This document shows positions 26,609 to 39,313 of a stretch of 64,000 bases of DNA, in pieces. Position numbers and translations under genes: made by a program. Every line of letters starts with the position of its first letter. Position 1 is the stretch's first letter. Below the pieces are notes generated by a model. It was not told the origin of the DNA. It ran no database searches and was given only the letters and a program-made list of their open reading frames with translations. The stretch is from Anseranas semipalmata (taxonomy: Eukaryota > Chordata > Aves > Anseriformes > Anseranatidae): contig VXAA01000859.1 of NCBI GenBank assembly GCA_013399115.1, forward strand, positions 654,430 to 718,429, read 5' to 3'.

Positions 26609-26960
26609 AATAGAATGATAGAATGGTTTGGGCTGGAAGGGACCTTAACGATCATCTAATTCCAACCCCCTGTTGTGGGCAGGGACACCTCCCTCCAGAC
26701 CAGGTTGCCCAAAGCCCCATCCAGCCTGGCCTTGAACACTTCCAGGGACGGGGCATCCACAGCTTCTCTGGGCAACCTGTTCCGGTGCCTCTCCACCCTC
26801 CGAGTGAAGAATTTCTTCCAAATATCTAATCTAAATCTACCCTTTTTTAGTTTTAAACCATTACTCCTTGTCCTATCTCTACACTCCCTGACAAAGATCC
26901 CCTCACCTGCTTTCTTGTAGGCCCCCTTTATTATAAGAAGGGGCTTTTGATGCCAGCCAT
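26609..26960 (-). mobile_element. CR1 LINE, 5'-truncated, best-preserved copy
   Basis: This is a 3' fragment of a CR1 non-LTR retrotransposon. The + strand begins with the short 3'-end repeat (ATAGAATGATAGAAT, 26609-26624) and TGGTTTGGGCTGGAAGGGAC, the hallmark CR1 terminus in reverse. The minus frame runs open through about the last hundred codons, with GAYKKAGEGIFVRECRDRTR, GRFRLDIWKKFFTRRVERHR and NRLPREAVDAPSLEVF recognisable as the ORF2 C-terminal tail, and stops at 26656 after GGWN. The frame is uninterrupted, so this copy is younger than the other two. Reverse transcriptase and endonuclease regions are absent, so it cannot move on its own. The 5' junction lies near 26945-26967. Confidence 0.95.
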
Positions 26961-28043
26961 GAGACAATACCCTGTGGAGTCACAGTGGTACTGTGCTTAG
27001 TTTCTGGCCAAGATCTTCACAGACAACTTGCTGCTTTTGAGCTAGTTTCAACATAAATATATTTGCTAATTTAATTAAAAATGAAATACTAGACGTTCTC
27101 ATGAGTCTATATGAAATCAAAAGCAACAGTGTACAAGGACAACGTGCTACTGAGCGAATTGCAAAATGATCTAAAACACTCTTTGTTCTAACACAGTTAT
27201 AAAAATCTATTTCCCAAGCCTCAAAGTTTCAGTCAGGTGATATTTTCTGTTGACCTATTTCCTCTGTGTGAAGCCCATAGTCACTAAAAGCAATTACTGG
27301 TATCGCCAAAACACATACCAATGAGTAGTGGTAAACTCTGCTGGGGTTCAGGCTCCCTCTCTTACCTCAGACTAGGTGTTTGCTCAGGAGAGGGTTAAAC
27401 CCCACTGCTGCAAATAGGCTGCAACGTAATCTATTTTGTCTCCAGCAGTGGAGAACAGCTGTTCACCAAAAACATTAAAGAAAACTGCCAATCTCAATAC
27501 TTACAAAGCAAGTTAAACCATTAGATTTACGGTATTTTTCTGTAAATACTGACTTTTTTTTTTTACTTCATATAATTCCTTGCTGATTTCTCATTTTACC
27601 CATGATTTTTTACCACTTCAGATCCATTTTAGATCCATTGTGTATTCTGTTTTTTGTGGGAAGGAAAGCTACCAACATCCTTAACAGATCTCTCTATCCA
27701 ATTTTCACGCTCTTTGACTCTAATAGGCTTTCTGCCAGCCAGCAGCCATACCACAAGAACTGACTTCGTACCATGAAATATCTCGATTGGCTTCAGATAA
27801 TTCAACTAGAGGATATAACCGTCTCTTTGAACAAGTCAGCCGCTGCAATATAAATATCTTAATAAATGGATCTATGGAGGAATTTCCTTTGGTATATTTA
27901 AAGGAGCATATTAGAAGATGAATCCCTTCAGCAAAGTATTTTAAAAAACATTGATTGTTGAGCCACAGTGTTTTCTTCCTGAGTGATATGCCATTGATGC
28001 AATTGATGCTTTTGCTTGGCTATACCCCGATAGGGGGGAAAAG

Positions 28044-28062
28044 AATAATAATAATAATAATA
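28044..28062. repeat. (ATA)n microsatellite
   Basis: Six uninterrupted ATA/AAT triplets preceded by a purine-rich stretch. Confidence 0.9.
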
Positions 28063-31000
28063 GACAAGAAGTCATTTGAACAATATAACTTCCCTCTCCT
28101 CTTTCCCTAGACTGGTGCGTGCCACTCCTGGAAAAATCCAGATCCCTCCCATGCAACACTGCTCTTGAGAAAACTGCACACTTGTTCAACTCCGATTTTC
28201 AACCAGTGAGAACAGAAACGGAATTAGCACTTTTCAAAGCCTTGCTGAAGTTTACCAGCATTCAGTCCTATTCAGGAATTTATTCAGAGAAAATCTCCCA
28301 GCATCTCACAGAACAGACATTTCACAGATGCTAGTAAATTGATTAACTATGCAGTTGCAGTGTAATAGCCCCGTACATGTGATTGGGGAATTGTAACTTG
28401 CAGCTCTTCAGCTGTTTGACACTGTTTATTGATTAGAAAAACAGATTGCCATTCTCGGTATTGTAACATAATATTTTAATTACTGCCATATACAGCATCT
28501 GACCTTCAGCCCATTAGAATAATATTAATCCACACAGTGTCCGAGTCCTCCTCTTCTCCTCCGTTCCCAAGAGCCAATTTATCAGCTATACCTCATCAGC
28601 CATGGTTCTGCAGCCCTCCCCTCCTCCTCCTCCAAGGAAGTTTTATCTCAGCCTTCCCATAGCAAAATGAGATAAAAGCAATAGGATACATTTATAAACA
28701 TCAAGGTAGTTGAATGCTTTCTATTTCAGTCCTTGTAGAACTTTTATTCCATTTTCTACATCTTTCTATAATATAAATATTTTAAAGCCGTTAACTCCTA
28801 TGTCCCTAGATTATCCCTCCTGTGTTATCTACAGGCACCTACATGGGATCTGGAAATGCTGTTCATCCCACAGTATTTGATCCCCTTTGCTACAGAAAAC
28901 AGAAGTGATTAATCTGCCAGTAGATTTAAACAGCTACTATCAACTCCACCCTCTAAAAACTCTGCAGGAAGCAGGGGTTGGAGATTGCTTGTTTTAATAT
29001 TTTAGTCATTTTTTTATCTTTCAGGACTGTTTCTCAAGACAGCTTGTTTACCAATTGGTGTGCTGAGAACTGATAAGAGATCTTTACACGGAAAGCTACA
29101 GACCTAATACCCACATAGGGAAGCTCTCCATGCCTTAAAGCAATATTTGTGCAAGAACAATCCCAGCCATAGGATTAGTCATTAGATTGTTATAAAGGCA
29201 ACATTATAGCTGTCCCTATACAATATACATGTATATACATTTCTCTAATGAATATAATGAATAGGAGTGGATGCAGGTAAACTTCAGCAAGGCTGAAGGG
29301 AATGGATATTATTCAGACTGTAAAGAAACAAATGCAATAAAAATATTTATTGTGACTAATCCTTCTGTTCAAGTAAGTGAAGATGTCAAGTACAGACATG
29401 AGATAAGGTAGCTCTTTTTCTTATCAGCATTGTGAAGACACATTGCAAGCTGAGCTACCAGAAGCTACTCTAGAAACAAATACCTGAACAAATGAACCAA
29501 TTCATATCTCTCAGAAAGAGGAAAGGGTAAGGGTGAAGGGGAAGAAGGCAGAGTGTGGCATTGGTTTCCAGTGATAAAGCCCATGTCAGCATGTCTGTAA
29601 TACATATAAAGAAATAAAAGCATGTCAGAACTGTGCAATTCACAGTACAGAAAAATTTTAAAACAACCAATCTTAACTGAGAAAGTTCTCTGTTACTGTA
29701 CTGTACCAGTAGCCAAGCAAGAACCTGAATTCTGTGTAGTTACTTGTATTCTAATATCCAAAACAAAGGGTAGACTGTCACCGTTTAATTCCCTAAACTT
29801 CAAAAAGGAGATGATGGCACACAGACAAACCGAGAGGTTTCAAGTCAGCCCGTTTGTAAAAACCCTACAATCCTGTGTATGATGTGTCTTCTGTGTAAAG
29901 ACGTATAATCCTAAAGCTATTTTAAGCACAGAAATCTGAAAAGAGACTCAACTATCCACATACATTTATTCCAAATTCAAGTGAACTGTAGAAGTTCGTT
30001 GTCCTACTGGAAAAGTATTGTTTAGACTGACACGGATCTGAAAGGAGTCCCAAGTGACGCTTTTCTCCTATCCACCCATTTGTTCTTAAACCAATCTCTT
30101 CAACATGCAGGTTCCCCCAGGCTCTGGTGGATATTCTTCAGCTTGTTAACTGAGCAGCCAGTCAGTCTTGCCTTAAGGCAGCGTAAAGGAGACTGCAGCC
30201 TGTGCTGTTAACCAACAGCGCTTTATTGGTTACTGGTATTCCCCCAGTCCTATCTCACCACTTGCATCCTCTTGCTGATGTAATCTGTTCTTCAGGACAA
30301 TACTGTTTGCTCCTACCTTTTCTAACACAGTAGAGTTTTGGCCCAAAACTGTGATTTTTTTTGATGATATACATAACTCAAAAGCAATTACAATATTAGA
30401 ATAAATAGCATGTTTCTCCTTCAATATAATAAGTATATATCACATATCTAATACAACAGCATTCCCAGCGACAATCGGAGAAGCTAAGAAGGCAGGAACT
30501 GAAGAGAAGCCAAGGAAACCATGGAATACTGGTTTGCATTCTTAATAGCAAGGGAGGTGATTACAGGGCTTGTAGCTCTACTACCCCAGGTACCAGAACT
30601 TTGCAAAGCCTCCTGCCTACCCCTCTCAGCAGTTTAAAAAGGAGAAAAAAATCCTACTAATAGTGCACTTCTGCATCGAGAAATATTTTTTTTCCCCTTT
30701 TATTATAAGAAACAAGATTGCCTCCCTGGGCACATAAACTGTTCAACATTAGAAGCAAACACCAGGCAGTACTGAGATTTACTTGAACTTGACTCTTTAC
30801 TACCTCTGGACTGCAGGCAACGTTTCACCTTAGCCTTATGTTTCACTGGATCACCAGAACTTTCCCCCCTTTCAGCTAGTCAAACCCACCACATGCCCAG
30901 ACTCTTCCTGGAGAAGCGCTTTCTTATAGGAAAGATTCCAAACAAAACAAACAACACACTCTCAGGGAAAGCCTCTCATGGAAGGGAGATCGTGTTTAGA

Positions 31001-33310
31001 TAAAACCCCTGGTCTGTGCTGATACCGATAATGATGCTTGGCTGCAGGCATTCACATTGGTCACGCTGCACTACCACCATGGCTCTACAATGCAATAAGG
31101 AAATGGATGTAAAGTGAAAAACTCTGCTGGAAGGTGGGTTTACAGGTGGGGACCGACCAACATTTCAGCTCCACTGAACTTATCTATCCAGCTGTCAGTC
31201 TAAGTCTTCCACTCCAGTATCCAAGACATCTTGTTTGTATTTTACAACACTGGTCATAGCTCTGTTGCTTCCAAAAACTGCTGCTCACATGATGCCACTA
31301 TGCATAACCCTGTTTGCCCTTTTTCTCAACTCACTAAACTCATTTTATTGCTGTACAGGTGCTGGCAGTCTGGGACTGAAAAAGAATGCCCTCAAGAAAC
31401 AGAATTAATCCTCAATCATCCTTCAAGAGCATCTTGAATCTTACCAGTTAAGGACTCCATGTTACAAGGCCTTGGATTAAAGTATACGTCCCAAGGGCGT
31501 ACAGAAGCCAGAAAGCGGGCAGCGCTCAATGACCATGGATGAGAACAGTTTAAGAAGCATACCAAGGCTGTTATATAACCTATTAATTCAATGGCTTTAC
31601 AGCATTTTCTGCTCTGCTGAGTGCAAATGAAAGGAAAAATTACCTATTCCAAGCCTATAAAACTTGCAATCCCTAAAAAGGGCTGGCAGAATCTATTCTG
31701 GGAGATATTGTTCACATAAGTGAGACAGACAGTTACTTTTCTGCTGAAAATACTAGCTGGAATGGAAACTGAGGAATAATTCTGTTCTTTCTGGAACAAA
31801 ACTCCACTCAGCAATGACGAATTTTCATCCACCCTCTTTGTAAATTCTGCTCACTGCAAAATGAAACTCGCAGACAAAAACCCAACTTTTGTCACCAAGA
31901 TTGACTTCAGGCTGGACTCCACTTCAGCAAAGGTGACATATTCCAAGTCTTTGGAGTTAGGGTCTGTCTCCATAGGAGGCTGAGAAATAATGTCAGTGGC
32001 AGTTTTGTTCGAAGCAAAGGAAAAGAACTTGGAATAAATACAGACAGGAACAAAACTGAACTCAAATGCTGTACTTGGATGATCACTAAGTCTTTCCTCG
32101 TTAGCATAAGAGATCATAAATTTCACTCAGCACCAGAAAGTTTGGGCTGAAAACTCAGCACAAAAAAAAAAAAAATTACATAGCAGCTAGTGTCAGGGAC
32201 AACAGTAGAATGGGAGAGAAACAGAGCAGAACATACACCAAATATTGCATACTGATAGTGCAAACCCAAATAGATTCCAGAAAAAAAAAAATGTGGCATT
32301 AATAGTAATTTACAAGTATATAAAGAGAAGTCATTGATGTTGTATAAAAGAGAAAGTCCATGTAAAATAAAGAAAATATTTCAAGAAAAATTGCATTACC
32401 AAGCTTGTTTTCTATTGCTTTAACAATAGCATCTATAAATAAAGAAGAATGCACTTAATGGTATATGATATACATGCAATCTTCTCCAGGTATATGTATG
32501 GAGCATCTACTGATAGAAGCCCTAAACAAAAAAGTTAGTGGTTAATTAAAACCTAGGTGATCATGAAATCAACATTTAATGAAGTGCAGAGTTCACAATA
32601 GAATAGTTACTTAATAAATGAATACAGCTCAGAGAAGGCCAGTGTCAAATGACTTTATCCGAGATCATGCTTACTATGAGCAAAGAACAGCTTCAACCAT
32701 AGGGGTTAGAATCAGCCAACAAGCTCGGGGCAGGGGGGGTAGTATACACATTTCATAGTGAATCTGCTTGTGGAAACACATGTTTATTATCAGTATATTT
32801 TGTACTTGTTCAGAACAAAACTTAAGAACATCCAGCCTCATACACTAGAATGAGCGCATTAAACACGTACTTCAGTGAAAATGTTTTATAGCTCCAGAAG
32901 TGAGATATAATACAAATTGAAGTCATGGTTAGGAGGCCCATCCTATAAAACAATAATAAATTAAGCAATATATAAACTTAATCATTAGATAATTTTACTT
33001 AAAGTTATCATTAGAAAGGCATCTTAGCATTAGTGATGATCTCTGTACCCTAGCAAGTGTGAGACCATTGCCAAGAGAAATCTTTTCTTTAATCTATTGT
33101 TAAAAACACCCTGTGGCTACTGAGCTAAGAAGAGCAGGATGTTCCTATGGCATTGAAAGCTGATATTTCTGGACTGGGGCCCTGGATTCTGGGTAGTTAT
33201 GACCTTACTTGTGCAGCATGACTGGATTCCCCTGTGTCACAGCAGCTACATCCGACGTGGATGGGGTATTATCTTCTATTGCTAAGAGAAAAAGGGGTCA
33301 GGGCTCCACT

Positions 33311-33330
33311 CCCCTCCCCTCCCAGCACCC
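33311..33330 (-). other. G-quadruplex-capable motif on the minus strand
   Basis: The + strand reads CCCCTCCCCTCCCAGCACCC. The minus strand therefore has four G-runs of at least three with loops of 4, 1 and 1 bases, which meets the classic G3+N1-7 rule. The + strand could form an i-motif. Confidence 0.7.
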
Positions 33331-34094
33331 TCAGAGTACATAACCACATCTCACACAGCCAGCATTCTCAGAAGTTTGTTTCTGCAAGCTTATAACTGGT
33401 TAAAGAGAAGGGCCACCGAATCAATTGTCATGCACGCATTTTTCCAAGGGCATCTGTTTTCCAGTATCAAAGTAAACATACACAGAATGCTGACAGCCCC
33501 ATACTGACTTCAGCTGGAAAAGCGCTGAAATGGCAGATAAACAATATTGACTGGAAAACTGTATACATCTGCTCTGTGCTCTTCGGGTCACCAGTTCGTC
33601 CAAGAGAAGTCCTTCAAACTGGAGTCAAATACCAGCTCACAGCATCAGAAGGACCCCAGCGCCCGCGTACAGTTTGAGCAATTGTCCTCCCATGTTTTTA
33701 TTACGTGCATACACAGCAGATGAGAACACAATGAAAAAATAAGACAACAGCAATGAGTCCTTATTTATCAACCTGTTGGTCCTCATAAGATGCTGAATAT
33801 GGAGATGTTGGTGTTCCAGGTGGGCAAGGCAGGGTGACAGCCATCCCTTCTGTATTGCTCACAGGGAGTTTTGCTGCAACTCCAACAAGATTTAAGTAAC
33901 TCCTTTATTTAGAGCAGTACTGCAGCGCAGAGGCAACAGTGCCACAATTCAGGGACTTGCATACATTTGCACCTGCACCTGCTAAGCTAGGCTAATAAAA
34001 GGCTTCGTATTTCCCAGACAGGAGTTCACAGGTCACATCATGTGAGCAGACAGCTCCTCTATGACAGGAACCATCTCTGCAGCAAGGTCCAGGG

Positions 34095-34123
34095 NNNNNN
34101 NNNNNNNNNNNNNNNNNNNNNNN
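34095..34123. other. assembly gap (29 N)
   Basis: Twenty-nine undetermined bases lie directly against the alternating CG/CA repeat. The number of N may not reflect the true length. The missing piece is probably more of the same repeat. Confidence 0.97.
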
Positions 34124-34220
34124 CGCGCGCGCGCACACACGCGCGCGCGCGCACACACACGCGCGCGCACACACACACGCGCGCGCACACACACACGCGC
34201 GCACACGCGCGTGCACACGT
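34124..34220. repeat. alternating purine-pyrimidine (CG)n(CA)n tract
   Basis: Ninety-seven bases alternate purine and pyrimidine without a single break, in blocks of CG repeats (6-12 bases) and CA repeats (4-10 bases). Such sequence is the textbook substrate for left-handed Z-DNA, with (CG)n the strongest former and (CA)n next. The block order suggests a compound, slipping microsatellite. CpG survives here although it is depleted around it, so the tract is either young or protected. Open frames reading Arg/Ala/His/Thr repeats through it are artefacts of the repeat. Confidence 0.95.
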
Positions 34221-37059
34221 TAAACAATCTCACGATAAAAAAACCAAACTACAGGAATTAAAAAAAAAATCCAGAAACAAAGGCCCAAAGAGCTTGTGTT
34301 TTACATGTGTTCTGTTGTCAGAGCTTTAGTTAGCCCAAAGCATGCTTGTGTCCGCAGCCAGTAGTGCTAGGAACTTATTTTTCTCTTTTAAATGAGAGCA
34401 AAAATTCTATTACTGACAACTTGATTCCTGCAATCAGAATATAAAGAGATACACCACCACCTGGAAATCCAAAGAAACTCGCCTTTCAAATGCTTTTTAC
34501 ATAACATATGTTTGTATTTACAGAGTTTAATAGCATAGCTGAATTAGCAAGAAAATATTATTGAGTTGCTTTTACTTCAACTTTCACAATTAGTCTGATC
34601 AGGTAGCATGGGGGCATACTTGTTAAAGCAGCACACTTCATTTCAAGAAGGAATTGCCAGCACGTTCCCTCGCTCCATCAACTAAAGCTCTTCTTTTTTC
34701 CCAGACTAAATCCCTGCAGTGAAATGGCACACAGATGACAGCATTCAATTAAGTTCAGAATTAATGTAGCATGAAAGCACAGTCTTACCGAGAAGGCTGA
34801 GTGAAATTGAACAGTTGGATTGCAGGTATTTTCACCATATTTTATTGCAAATGATCACTCATTTTTTCCTGCCATGCAACAGGTCAGTAGGGCGATAGTC
34901 TATACAGAAGGCCCTTAGAAAACAAGTAGTTGCCTTGAAATCTTTAACGTATTTAATTCATCTCTAATTCTTACTTTTCACCAATAACAGAGTTATCTGC
35001 CTGCATTGTTGTCAAATATATTTTTTTCCCCCAAAAGCAGTTTTTCCATTTTCCAGCCAACTCTGCGGGTTGCTGAAGAACACTGCAATTTGCTACTGGA
35101 GAACAGTCGCCATAAATTTAGTGCTTGGGATTCATCTCTCGCATTTCATGATGAGCTCTACTAGTAACTTGCTGCACGTGTATACATACTTATGAGCAAG
35201 ATTTTCCAATGGATGGCCTCACACAGTGATCTTCCCAAAAAATTAGTCACCTGGATTGGCTGTAAATTACTATTCTTACCTCAGGAAAGCTGAGCATGTA
35301 TTGGGGGGGGGTAGTATGCCTATAATCAAATCAGAACAAGAGTTAAATTTTAAAAAAATTGGAGACAAATATAAAATTGTTCAGTATCTTTCACATTCAA
35401 TCTGCTTAAACATATCTAGGAGTAGCTTACATTTTTAAATGATTCAATACAACCCCTGAATATACAAATATATTTTATGAATACAAAACTATACACATTT
35501 AAATATTATTGAATATTGAAAAAATATTTCAACTACTGCAAGTGTTTTGAAAAAAAAATGTGAAGATTAAAACAAAGTTATCCTTTTCTTGTGAGAAGTT
35601 TCAGGTCTAACAACTACTCTCTTTCCCAGAAAAGCCTCATTCTATTTTTTTAGTCAGCAGATGAGTCTCTAATAATTATCTGGCAAATCTACATCTGCAC
35701 CAGACTTCATAGTTGTTATTGCCCTACAAACAATTATGGAGTAAATAGAGTAACTACAATGTCAGTATGAATCACACTCAATTCTCCATGTTTCAAATGC
35801 ACATATGAAAGAATTACTGTCTTTGTTGATTAACACACTAGAATCTTAAAAAAAAAAGAAAACCCTCCAACCTCGCCCAACAGCATGCTCTGCAGTCAGT
35901 ACAGCACTCGTGATTCAAAAGCACAGACCTTACTTAGACCCCTCATCTTCCTAAGGACTAGACCAAAATCTTCTGAAGGCCCTTTTAGAGCACAGTGCCC
36001 TCCACCTTGTTTCCCTCAGCATCCTCTTTCTTAAACTACAGGGCTGTTAGGCACCTGGTATCAGCTCTGTCATCTTCCAGAGAGCATTTACAGCAGCTTT
36101 GAATTTCAAGTGGGAACGGGAAGGGGAACCTCTTGTGGAAGGCTTTGCCCCATCACTTGCATTTGTTTCTTTGAGTAGAAGGCAAATCGGTGATACAAAA
36201 AGGGAATACTAATGTTTAAGAGCTTATTTGAAATACTTCAAACAGGAGCTTTTTATTTTCACTAAAATTTCAGAGAGGCAATGTAATTCAAAGTTTGGTT
36301 GGTGAAGCAGAGACTGACAGGTTAAAATAATTGAAAGGGAGCTCAAGTTCTCTTGTTAATTGCGTGCTGCAGGGAGAAATCCCATGCTGCAGCCTCGCAT
36401 CGAATCGCTGAACAGAGACCCAATATTTACTATCAATCAACATTACAAGCGTTTAATAAAAATTTTTTCATAATGGAAAGGCTGATGTAGCATTTCCATT
36501 AACCAACTCCTCTCCACGAACTATAAACCCATTACCAGATGCAGCAACCTCTGCTTCTTGTAGAGCTTAGTTTGCTCCCAGAACAAACAAACAAAACCAA
36601 ACCAACCAACTTCTCCAGCACATAAGAAAAGCACTAAAAGCCCCATTTTCTTGCTACTTCACTAAGGCACAAGAAGTGTGTTTGGAACAGAAGATTATTG
36701 TATTTCTTCTTTAACAAGGGAGTCCTGTAGGAGAACTGAGAGATGCGAGGAAAAGCATGGGATAATCAACTCAGTCAAGCCAGCCATGATTCACAATACA
36801 CTGTAAATTAATTTAAGTAAAACTGCTGAACACAGGATCTACGTTCCTGTAAAAGCCTTTTGTTTGGCAGAAGAATTCAGCTCCGTATTGTGTGCCTGCA
36901 AAAGCAATAATGACAGGATTCCTCCTCATTATATATCTGCTTGTTTTCTTAGTTAGGTGTATCTTGAGTTTACAAATGAAAGTGAATCCTAAAAGTGAAT
37001 TTACCCCTTAGCAGAAGCCCTTTAGACTCAGGTGAGGATGCGGAGGAAAACGGGAAGAC

Positions 37060-37240
37060 TTCAAAAATCTGATGTGCGACACAGACGGGAAACATCACGT
37101 ACCTCCTGACCTCCGTGTTCGCAGCGGGCTGCTGCCGTCAGGCCAGGGCTAACCCCACCTGGAAGGCAGCCGTGCCCCAGCTCCAGGGATAGCCTGCCCT
37201 CATGGGACACGCGTACACATGCATTCACGGCACCAGCTCC
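37060..37240. other. CpG-rich patch
   Basis: About eleven CpG fall in 180 bases, including TCCGTGTTCGCAGCGGGCTG and GACACGCGTAC, in a GC-richer island within AT-rich DNA. A minus-strand frame of 67 codons (37061-37264) overlaps but is not recognisable. Confidence 0.4.
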
Positions 37241-38504
37241 AGAAACTGGCATTTTCTTCCTCACATTCTCCGTTCATTCACATATATTTTAAATAAGAAA
37301 TAGATCTGTCAGTATAATACAAGTGAAGGCTGCTGGAAAGCAAGGACATAACGCAGAAAAAAGGACAAAAAGAAGAAAAGGTTCTATAAGCACTGTGACA
37401 GGAAGCCCCAACACAAGCCACAGCTCATGCACCCAGACAAGACTAACCGCATCGGTTAGCCTGTCTGCATTACAAAATGAAACGTTTGTCTAAGACACCT
37501 AGATGATAGAAGTTTGAGTCATTGTCATCATATATTTTCCCCATTTTTGGCAAGAGAAAAGAAACCTTTGAAGGACTCCAAGACTTTAGTCAAAAGGCTG
37601 ATACTGTCTGTTCTTGGCTTGAGTTCAAGCAATGACATTAGAAAGGATTTTTAGAAACATGTCTGGCATTGAGAAGAATAATCAAGTGGTTAAACACATA
37701 CCAAATGTTAGTCTACAATAAGTGCAACATAATTTCATTAATACAAATATCCAAAGCAAAACTAATACAGGTTTATATAGAATAATTAGCTAAAGTTCTG
37801 TAACCTAACATTTTCTGGGGACAATATCATCCCTGAAGTAACCTCAGAGAAGTGACTGAGCTACACAGAGATGAATTTGTTTCCATCTTTAACTGTTCTT
37901 CCTGCCACCCCCCTTTTCATTTATTACAGAAGGAAACTCAAGTAGTTCAGACATGTTTACAATTGTTTTAGAAGAAAACAAACAAGAAGGATGATTTGTC
38001 AAAATACGAATGAATGCTCAAGATGTACTGTCTTGTCCATTAAGTGTGTCATTAGGGGAATGAAAAACAAAACCAATAAGCCCTGTATTAGTTCAGGAGA
38101 ATCAAAGTGAAATCAGCTATCAAAATGAAGGAAAATGACAGTTCCAATCATTGGTCCAGTAAGTCTAAAAGTAGAGCAAATAAAGTGTTATTAGTAATGT
38201 AGAAAGACCAGTAAAAGCTATTTTATGAAGTTTGCTATATTTGTCTTCAGTGTTTACAAATATTGGATACTTGTACAAAATATCCCAAAACATATTGTGA
38301 GCTATTGGAAATGACTGCTTTTAGTAGCTGCATTAAATACCTGATAAAAGTTAACATGCTAGAAGAGGGGGAAAAAAAATAAAAGAAATCAAAAACAAGC
38401 AAATCATACCAGACACCTGCAAGTGCCTGGGTACTTGCTTGCAACTCTTCAGCAACTATTTTTGCAGGTATCACAGCCATTACATAGGGATCTGGGGCAC
38501 GCTT

Positions 38505-38560
38505 ATGGGGCTTGTCACCTGACCTTCAGCCCTATTTTACTTATCTGTAAAATTAATCTG
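38505..38560 (+). repeat. MIR-like SINE fragment
   Basis: GCTTGTCACCTGACCTTCAG then TTTTACTTATCTGTAAAATT resembles the MIR block usually read as 'ggcaagtcacttaacct...tttcttatctgtaaaat'. The order and spacing fit. The divergence is large, as expected for this ancient family. Confidence 0.42.
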
Positions 38561-38727
38561 ATCAAAAGACCATTCTTTCACACACAGACCAATTCTAACT
38601 TAACTAATGCCCTAAGGCTTGCCCTGATACAGCAGCATTAGAACCAGAAAAATTATGCCTTTACCTCAAAGATGCTAAGAGCGATACAAAACCCAAAGCC
38701 TGGGCATCCCTTCCATTGCTCTTTTCT

Positions 38728-38770
38728 CTTTGGGAGTTCTCTTTTGGGAGTTTTCTTCTTTGGGAGTTTC
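38728..38770. repeat. three-copy minisatellite
   Basis: Three diverged copies of a 13-16 base unit built on CTTTGGGAGTT (for example CTCTTTGGGAGTT, then CTCTTTTGGGAGTT, then CTTCTTTGGGAGTT) lie head to tail. On the minus strand it encodes a Lys/Pro/Arg-rich repeat inside a chance frame. Confidence 0.8.
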
Positions 38771-39313
38771 CACTCCAATAGCCTCCACTGTGCATTTCCT
38801 ACAGCAGCTTCATGGGCGCGGTAGAGGAGCTCTGTCTCAGGACAGTCACCCCCACTTTCTGTAACAGGGTGTTTGCAAAGCCAACAGCCAGCAGGCAGCT
38901 GCTGGGACAAAGCAAGCCTGTAAGAAGCTGCTTCTAGCTCTCTAGTGGCAGATGGGAAACACTAATTCCTCTCTGTATTTCTACTTATTATTTTTTATTA
39001 AACTACTTACAGATGTGTCCTAAGAAATACAACGCTCATCCTAAACGAGGTAAAAGATAACCATTTCTAAGAATCCCTGGGTGTTAATCTTGACATTAAT
39101 CAAGGCTTGATACTGCACTGGTATTGCTCCTTTAAGAAATGCAAAGCAATGCTGGTGAACTTGAATATACTTGTACAAGAGCTGTGACTTCCCAAAGGGG
39201 ACAATTCACATCAGAAGTTGAAGGGGAGCAGCAGGTGCAATGTAACTGAAAATTAATATTTTAAAGGGACCACCACTTTGGAATACTTTTATTTGAGATA
39301 CTTACACGTGTGT

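Larger units (their letters stand above)
26968..34094. other. unique non-coding DNA
   Basis: No gene is supported. The block is AT-rich and contains a small ATA microsatellite (28044-28062), pyrimidine-rich sequence near 28600-28635, an A14 run (32162-32175) and a C-rich G4-capable motif (33311-33330). Open frames are at most about 91 codons (31851-32126, minus) and unremarkable. The sequence around 28380-28540 is rich in homeodomain-type AT motifs and has no CpG apart from isolated ones (see findings). A very weak MIR-like similarity near 32630-32720 was not annotated. Confidence 0.58.

Noticed and set aside
32630..32720. MIR-like similarity, reverse orientation
   Set aside because: Only loose block resemblance, with too many mismatches to separate from chance.
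33992..34329. Arg/Ala/His/Thr-repeat peptides on both strands
   Set aside because: They are direct translations of the CG/CA repeat and the N gap.
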